From NCBI GenBank assembly GCA_964017185.1, contig OZ024869.1:56756761-56820760 (forward strand): 64,000 nucleotides of DNA. The letters run 5' to 3'. Below, piece after piece: positions 43,911 to 56,769 of this stretch (position 1 is its first letter; the number at the start of each line of letters is the position of its first letter). Under the pieces are notes generated by a model. The model did no database searches. It was given only the letters and a program-made list of their open reading frames with translations, and had not been told where the DNA came from. This stretch comes from Rugalucina vietnamica. Lineage: Eukaryota > Mollusca > Bivalvia > Lucinida > Lucinidae. The position numbers and the translations under genes are program-made.

Positions 43911-44516
43911 TATAAACTTTCATTCCCCCTTCCCAAGGGATGCTCCACATGAAGTTTGGCTTTGATTGGCCTAGCGGTTTCAGAGAAGAAGATGTGTGAA
44001 TATTATGGTCATATACATGTATATAGCCCCGGGGCAGGGGCAGACAACCCCCATGGGCTAAAATTTTCCATTAACATTAATCTTCTGTCCATTTGCCTAT
44101 TCCCAGTAAGTTTTACCCATTAAATAGCATTTTACCATTTTTTCCCATTCAAATGCAATGGCGACCTAAGTTGACCTTGTCGTAAAATAGGTCAAGGTCA
44201 TCCTAGGGTCATGATTTATATAAACTATGATGGGCTCACGTCCCTAATGCTACATATCAAGTTTCGTGGAAAGCGGCCCACTGGTTCTGGAGAAGAAGAT
44301 TTTTAAAGGTTTTTGCTATTTATAGCCATGGCGGCCATTTTGGCCATGTGACCTGGAGCATTTATATAAACTTTCGTTCCCCCTTCCTAAGGATGCTCCA
44401 CATGAAGTTTGGCTTTGATTGGCCAAGCGGTTTCAGAGGAGAAGATCTTTGAAATGGTGGACGACGGACGACGGACGGACGGACGACGGACGGACGCCGG
44501 AGCATGGGTATACTTT

Positions 44517-45800
44517 AAGCTGAATGTCAGACAACTCGGACCCAAGACGTTAAAATACGTTTTAATTCAATGGAACAATGAAGTTTTTCTTTCGCCTTTT
44601 TAATCTATATAGTAAGTCGCGTGGTATCGTACTTACTCTATGACGACCGATGCTTCTTATGATGAATTTTCCGTCGCTTTTACTTCTGTTTGTCGTACCT
44701 AGACCATGCCACACTTTTCAAGGATTCGCATGCAAGATGTTTTCTTTTAAATGTGCGTTGCTTCGTGGTCTTACATTAAAAAATTTTGACTAGCACACAT
44801 TTCGTTCATGTAAAACCGCGTTTTAGCGCCCGTAAAGTGCAAATGGGTTGGGGTATTACCAAAAGTTCGATTGATGTCGATAGCATTCACCGATTGCAAC
44901 AAAATTTCAGAATTTCGTTTAAAAATGGTTATTCTCATCATGCAGATAATTTGAAGGTTTTCTTAAATATTACTAGGTGCGTTGGAAATAAAGTGTCAGA
45001 CTTGATATGACAAAAGCATGCATGTCACATATAGACATGCGGTCTCAAATTGATATATTTCATATTTGACAATGAACAGCTTTATGTATATATTCCATTA
45101 ACTGATTAAAGCAACTTCATGGTATCTAAAACATAGAGCGGTGTGATATGACTTACATCGCTGACTCAAGGCTTTGGTGTCTGAAGCCAAAGATGAAACA
45201 AAAGATAAAACAGAAGAATAACGGTACAGCCTGTTACACGTATTGTTCTTGTACAATAACACAGCAAGGTAGTACACGTGCTTCGCTGTCTTTTCAAATT
45301 CTCAAAATTAATTACGAAACTATCGGAGAAAAACAACAATTTGTACAAAATAAAAAGTAGTATCTGATCAATCCTGCATATTAGTCTTCAATAATTTTAT
45401 CTTAATGATATTTTAAGGGCATACTCTGCCTATGCCAAAGAAATGGACCCCAATCCAACATGGATGACTGCTTGGAGACGAACGCTATTCCACGGAAGTC
45501 ATATATGATGTCACAAGATGGCACCAAGTCTGGAAAGAACCAGGGTGTGCAAATATAGGTTTTTAATGATTTCTTGTCGCACCTAGTATTTTGTTGTGTT
45601 TGCTGTCACAGTAGCTGTTGTATTGTTCTAGTTATAATGGGATCATCAGCTGTTGCAGCAACGTGTTACATAGCTCCAGTCACATCATCGATTAATGCTT
45701 CGCAAGTTGGACAGGTCGCGATAATAATGATCAGAGCTATACCGGCTTCTACGAAAATATTTCCGAACTCCGTGTAGGGTATAGTTTCAATATTGTTTTA
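44517..45800. other. No gene recognised
   Basis: Unique AT-rich DNA. Short open frames such as 45148-45360 and 45574-45777 lack domains. The DNA just left of 45800 is the pre-insertion target of the L1-like element. Confidence 0.5.
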
Positions 45801-45808
45801 AAATAAGC

Positions 45809-47251
45809 TGTATCCAAGTTTGGAAAAGCAGAAATTTATCATTGAGGGGAAAAGTGCTGATTATTAAAACGTTTTTGATTTCACTGATAGGCTATGAACT
45901 TGAAATGAATGGCATACCAAAGAATATAGAAAAAGAAATTAATAAAATCTTGTGGGATTTTCTATGGGACGGGAAACAACCCCTTGTAAATAGGCAAACT
46001 ATGTGTTTTAATTTGGACAACGGGGGAGTAAACATGATCAACCTTAGGCATTTCATTGAAGCCAAACAAATTAAATTCATACACAAAATAATTAATTCGC
46101 CAACTGAACACTGGAATATGATAGGCAAATACTGGTTAAGCTCGGTCGATAGATTACACAATACGGAAAACTTTCTATTCCGCTGCTCCACCATCAAAGG
46201 ACTGTATTTACAAATTCCCTCAAACTTTTACAAAGAGGCTGTAGCGTCATGGTGTTCCTTTAGAGGCAAATTACAGGCAACATTCCCACTTTCTATTTTA
46301 GAGGAGCAAATATCTGGAAATAATCAAATCCTTTATAAAAATAACCCTTTATGGCTGAATGAATTCAATAAAAGCGGACTCATACTTATCAAACATATTT
46401 GGGATCAAGGAAAAAGAAACTTTGTTGATGAAAACATCATTCTACACAGGTTAAGAGACAAACGGAACGCAATAAAAAGCTATAGATCAATAAAATCAAG
46501 CATTAAGGAAGAGTGGGTCACTACTCTGCAACAGAACACAAACGAAGAACAGCTTATTGTTGAGAAAAATAATAATTTACAAAGGACGTTTTATTTTAAA
46601 CTAGGTAAGGAAATAAAAATTTCATTAAAACAGATTCAAAACATCCTAAACAATGACCCGGCATTTAAACCAAATTATATCACGAAATGGGAATCTTCAT
46701 TTAACGTAAACATAAACTGGAAAAAACAATGGATAAGTTCATTAGAAACGCCGCTTTCAAATACTGAAAAACAGCTACACTGGAAAATAGTACATAATGC
46801 AGTTTTCACTGAGTACAAACTCAGTCTAATGAGCAGATCAGATGGTAAATGTCATTTTTGCAAAGTTGAAATTGAATATTTAACACATTTATTTTATGAA
46901 TGCAGAGTAATTAAAGATGTGCTTAAAAATCTTGAAACTAAAATAAATCAGACCTTGCAGTCAAACGGATATGAACAGCAATTGCTTGACTTACAATTAA
47001 TTTTACTGGGTGATAGTGAAAAAGAAGATTGTGTACGGGTATTTATTAATACTATTCTACATATATTTAAATGGGAGGTTTGGAAAATAAGAAATATTAT
47101 TAAATATGAAAATATAAGATACACTAGTGGGTCAATTACAAAAACAGTTTTACACAAAATCAAATCATGCTGTAAATTTTGGGCGAAAACAAATGTCAAA
47201 AAGAAACAGAATGCTGTACTTAACCTTCTACAAAAGTTTAATCCGAACTAA
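45809..47251 (+). pseudogene. L1-like ORF2 C-terminal region (truncated, open)
   Basis: 480 codons without a stop, beginning CIQVWKSRNLSLRGKVLIIK. This is the conserved LSLxGKVxIIKT segment after the RT thumb in L1/Tx1-type ORF2. Then IPKNIEKEINKILWDFLWDG, NRQTMCFNLDNGGVNMINLR (the GG.. motif of the connector region), and a C-terminal domain with LHWKIVHNAVFTEYKLSLMS. The terminal zinc motif is CHFCKVEIEYLTHLFYEC (C-x2-C, then H and C). It ends FNPN-stop. Endonuclease and the RT catalytic core (motifs A-C) are absent, so it is inactive despite the open frame. There is no start codon of its own. Confidence 0.88.
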
Positions 47252-47631
47252 ATGAGAAATATAACGTTAATCAGAGAAGAAGAAATTATATGGAGCTCTT
47301 GCTATATACTTTTGAAGCATAATAACTATGTAATGTTTTTTATTCATACATCATCAAAATCGTTAACTCATATTCATCAATGTGTTTATACTTCGTTTAC
47401 ATGTATTTCTAGAAATCTGACTATCCTCTGCTGTTACCATGTATGCATATGCCCAAACATAAATGACCTTGATTCAGTCTTCAGACCTTCTCCTGAATCA
47501 ATGGTCTATGCAAGGGCATTGCATCAGACTCCACAACTTCCTTCTTTCTGTTAGTATCGGTATGTGGTGTATCAAGGCAGGCAACTCGGATTTCCCTTCA
47601 AGTAAAACTATTTAGTAAATTAATTATCCTC

Positions 47632-47694
47632 ATGTGGCTGAAGGATCGCAATGGTTTACGACTCTCGCGAACCATTGTGAGGTTTCAGCCACAC
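47632..47694 (+). other. Hairpin in the L1-like 3' UTR
   Basis: TGTGGCTGAA and GCAATGGTT pair with AACCATTGTG and TTTCAGCCACA around a short loop, an imperfect stem of about 25 bp. A structured 3' UTR element may be recognised by the LINE's own RT, as known for some LINEs; whether it is here is inference. Confidence 0.6.
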
Positions 47695-47941
47695 ACTTAA
47701 AAGAATCTAAAATGTTTGTAAATTGTTGATGTAATAGTTTAACTGGAATGTATTATCAAATTAGCTGTATCGGAAAATAAATATATGCAACTGCACTGAA
47801 TGTAAACCCTGTATTTCAATAATGTATCATCAGTATATTATTAATAAAGTTAAAATGAATTTGATATCATCATCAAACCATCAAGTCATACTTTCCTTTC
47901 TTCTCCCTGTCATATCATCTCATCCCTCGGAGAAGCTTGCG

Positions 47942-48003
<62 letters not shown>
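47942..48003 (+). repeat. Poly(A) tail of the L1-like element
   Basis: 62 A in a row. Confidence 0.95.
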
Positions 48004-48005
<2 letters not shown>

Positions 48006-48008
48006 AGC

Positions 48009-49751
48009 CAACTAAACTCTGCAGCACTTTAAAGTTTTAAAGACATAAGAACAATAAACTCCAGGTTTGGTATCAGGCCGAAAAACAGTTACATGTAGCT
48101 GGTCATCTGTAGATATCAAATATTTGCTTTTTTCCATTCCTTCTGTAGAATCTCTATAAACGCTAAATATTTTTGAGTCGCATATGTGTTTCACAAACAA
48201 CTTCGAAAGACTTGACGTCGTTTACGTCATTTTATCCATTTTCATACCACTCGTGTGCCCATAATTTATTTGCATTCTACCAAACTTAATTTATTTTACA
48301 TGTAAACATATCTTATTCAAATAAATCACATACATATGAACCTGAACGCGACAAAATGTACCTTCGGACATTCTGATATTACTAGTAGAAAGCAGAAAAT
48401 AGCGGAAAAATAATGTAATATACATTTTAGAAATAACACTGTATTTGTAATCTTTGAACACTGGGCTACCAAATGAATGAGCTTTAAAACACGTTTATTC
48501 TCAATATTTGGAGTTATCTGCCCTTGTTTTACCCCGTATTACACATAATTTCCCTATATCTATCATTAAACGGTAACCATAGCAACCGCATCATCATAAA
48601 AATAGACAAAATAATTACGACAGATTGCCTGTAAGGATAGTATGCATCTATAGAAGTAACAATAGGTTTCTGACCAGTGCTTAAATAGTTTTAAGCAAAT
48701 GCATCGAATTTTGTAAGCTCTACTAACACGCAGAAATGCAAATACGCAACTTTGACGTCATTTTTCAGGACAATGGCGTCTGTAGGGCTCATATAGTAAA
48801 TTGGTCATAACTCATAAAATAGTTGAAATAATCTGGTTGAATAAAGACTAACAGACTCTAGAAACTTCACACATTCAAAGTAACTTTGCTTTTCTTATAC
48901 TCAAAAATTTGTCCGAAGGTATATTTTCTCACGTTGTGGCCCATATATAAATCATATATTTACATACAAAGCAAATTAGGATTAAAATGAAGGCTTATTT
49001 AATTCTTCTCCCCAAGAACTTACTTTAAAACATCTTGTGTGGGTCAAGGAAACAGTTACGCGCTACAAGTTTTGAAACTTGTTTGTTTATGCACTCGTGA
49101 GAGACACTACTGGTTATTCTAACGTTAATTTGCCTTATCGTTCAATGTGCCCCCAAAACGGACACAACATCATTTTAGAGAATTTCTTTCTGAATAAATG
49201 TTCTCTGTATCAGGAACTTCTACATGTAATCATAACGAAAAATACGGAAAATTAATGGAGAGTCTACAGAATAAGGAAAGCATGCATTATTTGACGTTAC
49301 TGACGTTCATTTACGTTGAAATCTATACGATGTCAAATACTGATTTTTAAAAGATCGAATCAAAAAAAAAATCGAAATTGTAAAGAGGTGTAAAAAACTC
49401 CAAGAAAGGCAAAATAACGTTCACGGTAAAGACTATGGATTATTAAACATTTATCGTCAGTTTTGGCGTTTCAGTCACTTAAGACGCAATTTAGTTTAAT
49501 CCATTATTTACCAAGCATCTAATGATTCAAACGATTAACGGGAATAAAAATTGCATTAATTGATGACGTAAATTTATTTATTTATTAGACATTTAATGAC
49601 AACATATACACATACATATATACTAATGACAATTTTCAAAAACATTTCATATACGAGCATGTCATATATACGTGTACATATACATGGGTCAAGAGATTAG
49701 ATGTATGCTAGGCCTGTGAAAAGGCGATTGTTAGTGATGATATATGTGGTC

Positions 49752-49788
<37 letters not shown>

Positions 49789-50940
49789 TTCCTGCACACA
49801 TCGATGACGTAAATCAAAATGATTTCCAGCGTTCGTTCGACCTCTTCTATCACAGCATTTGTCGTCACTTGCAAGGCATACGTACATTCAAATGCACCAA
49901 ATTCCAAATGAGAATTAAACTGTGTCATGTACTCATTTGTGTTTTATACAGAGATGTGGTTTTGTAGTTCATGCTCAACTCAGCTGAACATGAAATTTTA
50001 ACTCCTCATGAAGACAAAAATAGCCCAAATAAATTGAAATTTCAGGTTTAGATCACCAAGGCCTGTAATTTATCCTACTTACAAATGTATGAAATGAATT
50101 TTGATTTGTACACCAGTGTCCGTTCTGTTGACTAAGAAATATTTAAATATTATTTGCGTGATGGAGTTGTCAATCATTTTACGCCATAAGACACTGTCAG
50201 ACGCTCCAGAATTCATGTTTGTAACCGTTCCAATAAATGTGTCACTGACCGTTCAGCTGTGTTTGACATGTACGTTCCTTTTGTTTTGTCTTCATCGGGT
50301 TAATCATCCTGTTTTGCAGTATCACTTTTTCGCGGAACGTCATGTAGGTCATTGCCCTCATTTAATTCGTAGAATGCGTTGTTGGCGGACTTATGTCGTA
50401 TCATGTGTACTGGTCATTTCTTCGTGGACGGCTTGTCGTCCTTTAACTTCATACTTAACATTTCCGTTTACACTCGACGGTGTACCCTACAAATAAAACG
50501 TTCATATTTAGTCACTAAAGGTCTACAGTGCATCCATATGATTCGCCTTGAATACCTTTTGTCTTCCGAAAGTTAACTGTAGGCTGGCATTTTATGATCA
50601 TTTCGCTATCATCATGCCTTGTGCCTAGCAGTTTTCGACGCCGTATATTTTTAGATTTTCTTACGTGGGTCAACCTACCTCCGGACGTTCAGCAGGAGGG
50701 AAATTGTAGTATCTCTGGGGTAATTGTAAACTTAAGATATCTCAACTCTGAAATACTCATAACGTTCACGAAATGTTTTCTTTCCAATTCTCTGTTTTCA
50801 TTGGAAATGCATCAGATGTCAAGAGGAAGTATGATAACCTGTGTATTTAAGAGCTTGTCAATTTATTAATTTATCCTAGTGGTGACAAGTGCCAACGTTC
50901 ATCAGACGTATTAAGAATGTAAATATGATGTCGCCTGTGT
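48009..50940. other. No gene recognised
   Basis: Long unique AT-rich stretch. It contains an AG-rich microsatellite at 49751-49788 and a TTTA run near 49571-49585. The open frame at 50101-50496 (131 codons) shows no domain and is hydrophobic in places; I do not support it as a gene. Confidence 0.5.
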
Positions 50941-50980
50941 GTTATTAATTGTTTTATTATAAAAAAGGTATTACTGATTA

Positions 50981-51396
50981 ATATAAATGGACGGTGACCG
51001 TCGTTCAGTGTTCATTTAGTTACATGTCTGGTTTTACAAATAATGGATTTCCGTCAAGTTACCGTGACGTCCCCTATCTTTATACAAGACACTTGCTGGC
51101 ATGCACGTGACCGATACGTATCTCGTACTGCACACACGTGTCTACAATTCGCGGTGTTCCTCAAACCTGCACGCGTTGCCAGGTAAAAACATAGAATCAC
51201 GTGCAATTAAGGATAGATAATTTGTCTAACTAACAGCTGAAAACGTTTTTGTTTTATAAATAATCATTTATATGATACCCACGTTTAATTACTCAGTTCA
51301 GTAATTCATCATTGCACGCGGGAGTTGAATGCACATTCGTTTCTCCTTTTAAGTGCGGTGAGCGTCAGACTCCGCAGTTTTGCTCCAACAGAATTG
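50981..51396 (+). promoter_or_regulatory. Possible promoter and first non-coding exon
   Basis: ATATAAAT at 50981-50988 is followed by three CACGTG E-boxes (about 51105, 51135 and 51198). A splice-donor-like TTG|GTAAGAAT lies at 51396/51397, and a strong acceptor TTTTCTTTACAG|GC at 51490/51491. The intron would be 94 bp with a TAACTGA branch-like site. This could be the 5' UTR start of a plus-strand gene extending beyond the window. No protein evidence supports it. Confidence 0.25.
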
Positions 51397-51490
51397 GTAA
51401 GAATCCACATGGTGCCTCCATCTCGTCATAACTGAAAATTTGATTGCGTTTAAGTAGCAAATACACACTCAGCATTTGTTTTCTTTACAG

Positions 51491-51582
51491 GCATAGCATA
51501 GTAAACAGCTTTTATATACTGTAGACTACAGAATATTTAAACTGCAGCGGTTTGGTAAGACTTACGAACTACGAATTCAGTG
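51491..51582 (+). other. Possible second 5' UTR exon
   Basis: It lies between the acceptor at 51489-51490 and the donor CAGTG|GTAAGTAT at 51583. It has no ATG with a useful frame. The donor lies in a 100-bp tandem repeat, so the donor site is present again at 51683 and, weakened, at 51783. Confidence 0.22.
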
Positions 51583-51790
51583 GTAAGTATATAGAGGATC
51601 TTACACGAGTGGTCATTTCATATGAAATTTATTAAACGAGCCTTCAGCGGTTTGGTTAGACTTACGAACTACGAATTCAATGGTAAGTATATAGAGGATC
51701 TTACACGAGTGGTCATTTCATATGAAATTTATTAAACGAGCCTTCAGCGGTTTGGTAAGACTTACAAACTACAAATTCAATGGTAAATAC
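51545..51790 (+). repeat. 100-bp tandem repeat, about 2.4 copies
   Basis: CAGCGGTTTGGTAAGACTTA starts at 51545, 51645 (one mismatch) and 51745. Copies one and two are nearly identical, so the duplication is recent. Confidence 0.92.
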
Positions 51791-53767
51791 TTTAGATAAT
51801 GTACATAATGAATGATAAGATAAGCAGGATATAGCAGTCACAAATATTTTACATAACAAAAACTAGCACTATGTAAATCATCAAGTTAAAAATATAATCT
51901 CACTGGATGTGCAAAAATACTGCATGTTACAATACAGTACTCGTGATTTAAATGTAATGTGGTAAAATTAATGACTGAAATGAACAAAGGTCGCAATAAC
52001 CCGAACCGTCAAAATATTAAAACTGACACATCTTTATGTTCGAGAAAGGGAAACTTATCTAGCGGATAAAATCTACCCAGCATCTTTTGAAGTTCGCATT
52101 ATTCATTTTAAAAGAGATCGCTAAATACTTCTATAAAACATTTTCTAAGCTGGAAGACGTTAGCAATTTAAATGCTAATCAAAAATATGTCTTTTATGAA
52201 TTAAGGAAGAGTCCTTATCAGAACACTATCGCGCATCTCTCGTGTCGTGCGATTTGATGATAGGCGTTTATCTTGATCAAGAAGAAACATTATTAAAATC
52301 AGACAGGTGATGAAAAATGATATTACGGTGCGATGCGATTACATACTGGAAAAAAGGCATCGAAAAATTAATATTAACTATTTTGGAACTTTTTTTTTAA
52401 TAAATGTATCTATACCTCGCTGTTTCCCTCCATCGGGATGCAACGAGTAGTTAGGATAATACAAAGTTATGGAACCTCTCAAGAATAGTGCTAATTACAA
52501 TTTATATTATTAGTAATACATTTTATTTTAGTGATTTTAGTTGGTTTGTTTGAATTGATGCTGAACGTCCCAGTCAACAGCTGGACATTGCCTCCATATA
52601 AAGGGACTTCTACCCAAAAATAGAATGTCATGACATTCCCACCCGACCGACCACTAGTCTAGTATGTTCACTGAGGTACATGTAACGCGCTTTTGTACAC
52701 GGAAGAAGAGACAGTACATGGATGGACGTTCGTAAATTACATGTATTTACATTTACTTGTACGAAACAAAATCATGGTCTGCCAGATATCCAAACACGTC
52801 ACCAAGTTTAGCTAGAATCCGTATGCAGCATGCAGCTGGCATCGAGGAGACATGCATGGAATCATGCTCAATCCGGGTACTGTAAGGTTGCGACACACGT
52901 GCATGACCTTGCAAACATCAGTCAAGACGTCAAATAAACAAATTAACTGCGTGTTTCTGCAGCTGTATAGGGTAGCACAATACTGATTGCTGAAATGTTA
53001 AAACATTGTACGACAAACTTGACCTATGCGTACGCATGACCTGTCAAATCCCCAAATACAATCATATGTTTCTGATTCGCATTGAGGTGAAACGACTTCG
53101 TGTCAGCGAGGTAATCCCAAATATTTGTCACGGGAACGGCCCGATTTAGCTTTTTGTCGAAGATATTAACTAGAAAGATTGTATTTGAATGATTTTATGA
53201 AATTTTAAACTACATTTTGTTCTTTTCTGTAGGGATAGAAAAATAGTGTTCTTTTACAAGAACAAAGTTCAGCAACAAAATCAGATATGCTGTCACAAGA
53301 ATGATACCGGTAAGGTATAATCTACATGTACATGTGGATCCTGGTAACAAAAGATATGTGTAACATGTATATATATGATGCACAATTTCGAAAGCTACGA
53401 CGTCGCGTCAGATTTGCGATTTTTTCACTTGCTTTGTGCTAAAATGCTGCAATGTCAACATTTTATTGAAGTAACGGTATGCAAAATACATCAAAATAAT
53501 GATTTTGAAACCAGTGTTTAAATCATGTGCAAGTTTGATGTTTTGTGACCTGTTACTGAATACATGGCCAGTGTACTGTCAAAAATGCTAACAACGTCAT
53601 GTTACAACATTACAAAATACAAAATAAACCGCTGCTTTCGACGAAAACTATCATAAAATCGCAATTAGTAAATTAAATTTAGTATTTTTGCACCGAAACG
53701 ACACCCGTTGACAGAACGCCCACCAGAAGCTGAAGTTAGAAGACGAAATATAAGAGATACAACTGTA
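51791..53767. other. No gene recognised; SINE tail fragment and a possible micro-exon
   Basis: At 52545-52640 there is a minus-strand SINE tail (GAACGTCCCAGTCAACAGCT, then AGAATGTCATGACATTCC). At 53233-53309 a 77-bp segment is bounded by TTTTCTGTAG and GTAAGG and includes ATG-ATA-CCG at its end. This could be a splice-bounded exon but rests on consensus sites only. Confidence 0.4.
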
Positions 53768-53842
53768 TTTTTAGCTCGCCTGAGCCTTTAGGCTCACAAG
53801 GTGAGCTTATAGGATGACCATGATCCAACGTCCGTCCGTCTT
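53768..53842 (+). mobile_element. Modular repeat, 5'-end fragment only
   Basis: AGCTCGCCTGAGCC, then GGCTCACAAGGTGAGCTTAT and CCGTCCGTC, then unrelated sequence. The element is broken within the CGTCC tract. Confidence 0.75.
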
Positions 53843-55639
53843 TTGGATAAATACGCTACAAACAAGAAATTTATTTCAAAATGATATTTAAATTTAGCTT
53901 AATGATACTGCAGCATATATTTGGAAATCGTAGTAAATATAGTTATAAACAAGTCGTTAAAATAATGCCTTAAAGATCAGTCATGCAATATAAGAAATAT
54001 GAACTAAGGTTATCCAATGTAAATCACTAATGTTTTAGTAATGTTTTAGTAGGTCAAGTAAATATAAATATTACTGTTAGTTTAAATATCTTTTTGAAAA
54101 TAGGTGTTGTGTAATAGTTTTGGAGTCCATAACAAATATGAAGTTACACAGTTGCTTTCTTTATATTACAGAACATATTTTAGGTGCTTAAACATAATGA
54201 CCCTGTATTTTTGTCTGTATGTTTTTGCCGACGTCATAATTTTGTCGCTGAAACTTTTTCACTTTTCTCCCAAACTATCAAATTTTCATAATATTATCAC
54301 TAAATGATGCTCATAGGATGATAGTAAGGCTGGCATATTGATTTTTTAAATGATCACATTTTACATAATATTGATTTAGCAGATTGGGAAAAAATGAAGT
54401 TCCGAAAACATTTCTCATAATTTGACCTGCTGCGGTCATGCTTACTCATGGTTGCCGAGGTAACTGTAGCAGTGAGGTCATTGAAGTGAGTTCCATGTCG
54501 TACAGTAAAATAAGTTTCAATATGGCCAGTTATTATGCTTGAGAAACTTTGATTGCTTCCTGTTATGTGCTCAGAATAAAATTCATGTGTATCAAGACTT
54601 TTGGACACACCGTGTATACGAGTGTATCGGCATAATTTGGTCACTAAATGAGGAACGCATATCATTTATTTAAAAAAAGTATGACCATGATGTCATTTTG
54701 TGCACTGACAATTCATTCCATTTGCCCATAACTACAGAAACAACATCTACCTACATTTATTGATCATGATGGTAACATCTGGTATACATTGTTGTTTCCA
54801 TTTTTCCTAGTCGACTGAATCATAACTTTATCAAATGTCATATCAGATTGATTCTAGGAAACTCCCAACGAGTAAGGTTTATTGAGATGAATACACTGGC
54901 GATCAGTTGGTGCGCAAAATCTGAAAACGTGTCTAGCAACCCAGTGTATTCATATATTAGAAGCGGAAGTAATCCTTGGCTTGGAGTAGTGAGGAACATA
55001 CATAGTCATTTGATGTCAAAAGATCTTATCATAAAACACACAGTGGCAGCTGGAAGAGAAACCAACAGAAGATTTAATCTGTCTGTGCTGCCCTGCCTGG
55101 CATAACCACACCAAGAAGTATCCTATATAATACACCGATCGAACCTTTGATTGTTTTGGTGATACCGTCTTGTCTATAAATTCAAGAAAATTGTTGATTT
55201 TGAAGTGGTATAGCATTTTGCACTGTGAAGACGTTCAACATATTTATGCATCCATAATGTTAATATAAGATTAAATAAAGCTAGAACTAACGATACAAAA
55301 CGTGTTTTTGTTTTTATATACACGTGTATATTATGTGTTGAATGGATAAAACAGTTGTTCAAACACAAATAGAGTCTATGGATAGATGATATCTCAAGAT
55401 GTTTTTGTCCTAGAATATTTCTTTTAAACAATACTTATTTAGTCATAGCCTAAAACAACAGTTGTTTTGGACTTGGCTGAAAATTGTTTAAGGAACGTTT
55501 GTGGATTTCTGAAACACTCCATACCACTCGTATTTGACAATGTGTATTTCTGATGCTCTTCTTTTACGCGCATCTCAAAACTCGTACAATATACAATAAT
55601 TGAGGTTCAACCTGCAATAGAGGAAGCAGTAAGCAATGA
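53843..55639. other. No gene recognised
   Basis: Unique DNA. GACTTTTGGACACACCGTGT at about 54596-54615 looks like one end of a Tc1-like element, but no partner was found. The 85-codon frame at 54848-55105 has no recognisable domain. Confidence 0.45.
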
Positions 55640-55975
55640 TCTGGAAATGGCACAATCAAAAACTAATTCCCACTCCAAAAACCGAAACTAAAAATTAATT
55701 GTCGATCAGTTACTTATAAAAAGATAGCATATTGTAAGCCGAGTGAGCAGTTATTTCCCAATAGGTGGCCACTCAATTACCCGAACTTAACTAAATATAT
55801 GAAAACGTGCATTAGGTACAAACAGCACAAACATCCCACACCAGAACATAAAAATTAGAACCACAACAGAACGATGAGTGATTGAAAATTGCTGGGGGCT
55901 TAATCGGTTTTACGGACCCAACCTCACCCTCAGCTTCGGTAATGGTTCACAACATAACTTCTAAATTTGTGTTGA
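55640..55975 (-). mobile_element. Penelope-like element 3' UTR fragment
   Basis: The reverse complement of 26290-26650. Landmarks are ATTCCCACTCCAAAAACCGA, then CCCAATAGGTGGCCACTCAA, then TAATCGGTTTTACGG and ACCCTCAGCTTCGG. It is closer to that copy than the one at 5985-6290. Confidence 0.8.
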
Positions 55976-56769
55976 TTGCATTTTTCAAACCAATAAGAAG
56001 TTAAGTACTCTCAGTTGCACACCAGATGTCACTGCACCCAAGGTGCTTCTTCATGATAAACGTACAAAATGACATACAGAATAACAAGGGATCACATCAG
56101 AAAGGGTCGCCTAACTGTTGTATATTTAAAGAAATAATAGGTGCCTATTATTCTCAACACCTTATCAAGGGCACAAGAATCTGATCAAACCTTGTCGGAT
56201 GCCCAAGTTTATCTGAGTGCAAACATTTATTCGGAATGGTAATGCATGATACACGAGCGTCGTGTTAATCCTTAATATTCGAACCACTGAACCTTACTGC
56301 TTAAACTGCCGATCAGCTTATAGTTGCATTTAAATAAGATCACCCAAATAGCAAATACACCGACATCGTTTTGCAGTGGGGAAATAATAATGGATACATA
56401 AAGAAACAGAAAAATAGCAAATCGTTTCTTCTATTAACTTCTCAATACGACAGGAAGCCCCTAATTGCAAAGGGTCATAATTTCATATAACGTCTAATCC
56501 GCCAGTGTATGCTTCAGTAGCAGTGTAAAGCTGCATTTTTTAATCGCGTCGCATGTTTTCACGCGTCATCCTAGATAATGGCGTTTCTTAAATATGGAGA
56601 TGTGACTGAAATAAGGAATGACTTATTAACTATTACTTTGCATTTGTGAGCACACAAAAATGTTAGTGTAGTGTAAACCCCAACTTTTGATGCTAAACTC
56701 TCATGCAGAGGTTTGCCCTTTTGGCGAAGAACATTTATGTTTTTATATAAAAAAAAATCTTCGAAGTCT
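55976..56769. other. No gene recognised
   Basis: Unique DNA; nothing supported. Confidence 0.5.

Larger units (their letters stand above)
40497..44516 (-). mobile_element. Modular repeat copy B (largest)
   Basis: Starts on the plus strand with CTAG then AGGACCAATGGTCCT, the 3' hairpin and a CTRR-like end in inverse, flanked by AA (TT on the minus strand). It continues through about ten modules, several of them shortened to about 324-336 bp, and ends at GGACGGACGACGGACGG then CCGGAGCATGGGTATACTTT near 44510. The last 30 bp of the 5' end are missing. A 706-bp unrelated segment interrupts it at 43205-43910. Confidence 0.8.
45809..48003 (+). mobile_element. L1-like LINE, 5'-truncated, with poly(A) tail
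   Basis: An open ORF2 C-terminal region (45809-47251), a 690-bp 3' UTR and a run of 62 A (47942-48003). AAATAAGC occurs at both borders (45801-45808 and 48001-48008), a probable target duplication of at least 5 unambiguous bases plus the A run. Together they indicate a complete target-primed insertion whose 5' end stopped after the RT core. The unbroken frame suggests a young copy. Confidence 0.85.

Noticed and set aside
31647..44516. Host regulatory or gene-family cluster
   Set aside because: The same modules occur at 7.4, 53.8, 59.3 and 60.4 kb and have mobile-element ends; the open frames in them are short and inconsistent between modules.
45809..47251. Host gene, because of the 480-codon open frame
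   Set aside because: Motifs are those of L1-like ORF2, there is no start codon, and it ends in a poly(A) tail with target duplication.
50101..50496. 131-codon open frame as a membrane protein gene
   Set aside because: Some hydrophobic stretches, but no signal peptide, domain, splice context or repeat-independent support.
54590..54670. Tc1-like element end (GACTTTTGGACACACCGTG)
   Set aside because: No matching inverse end or transposase was found, so it was not annotated as an element.
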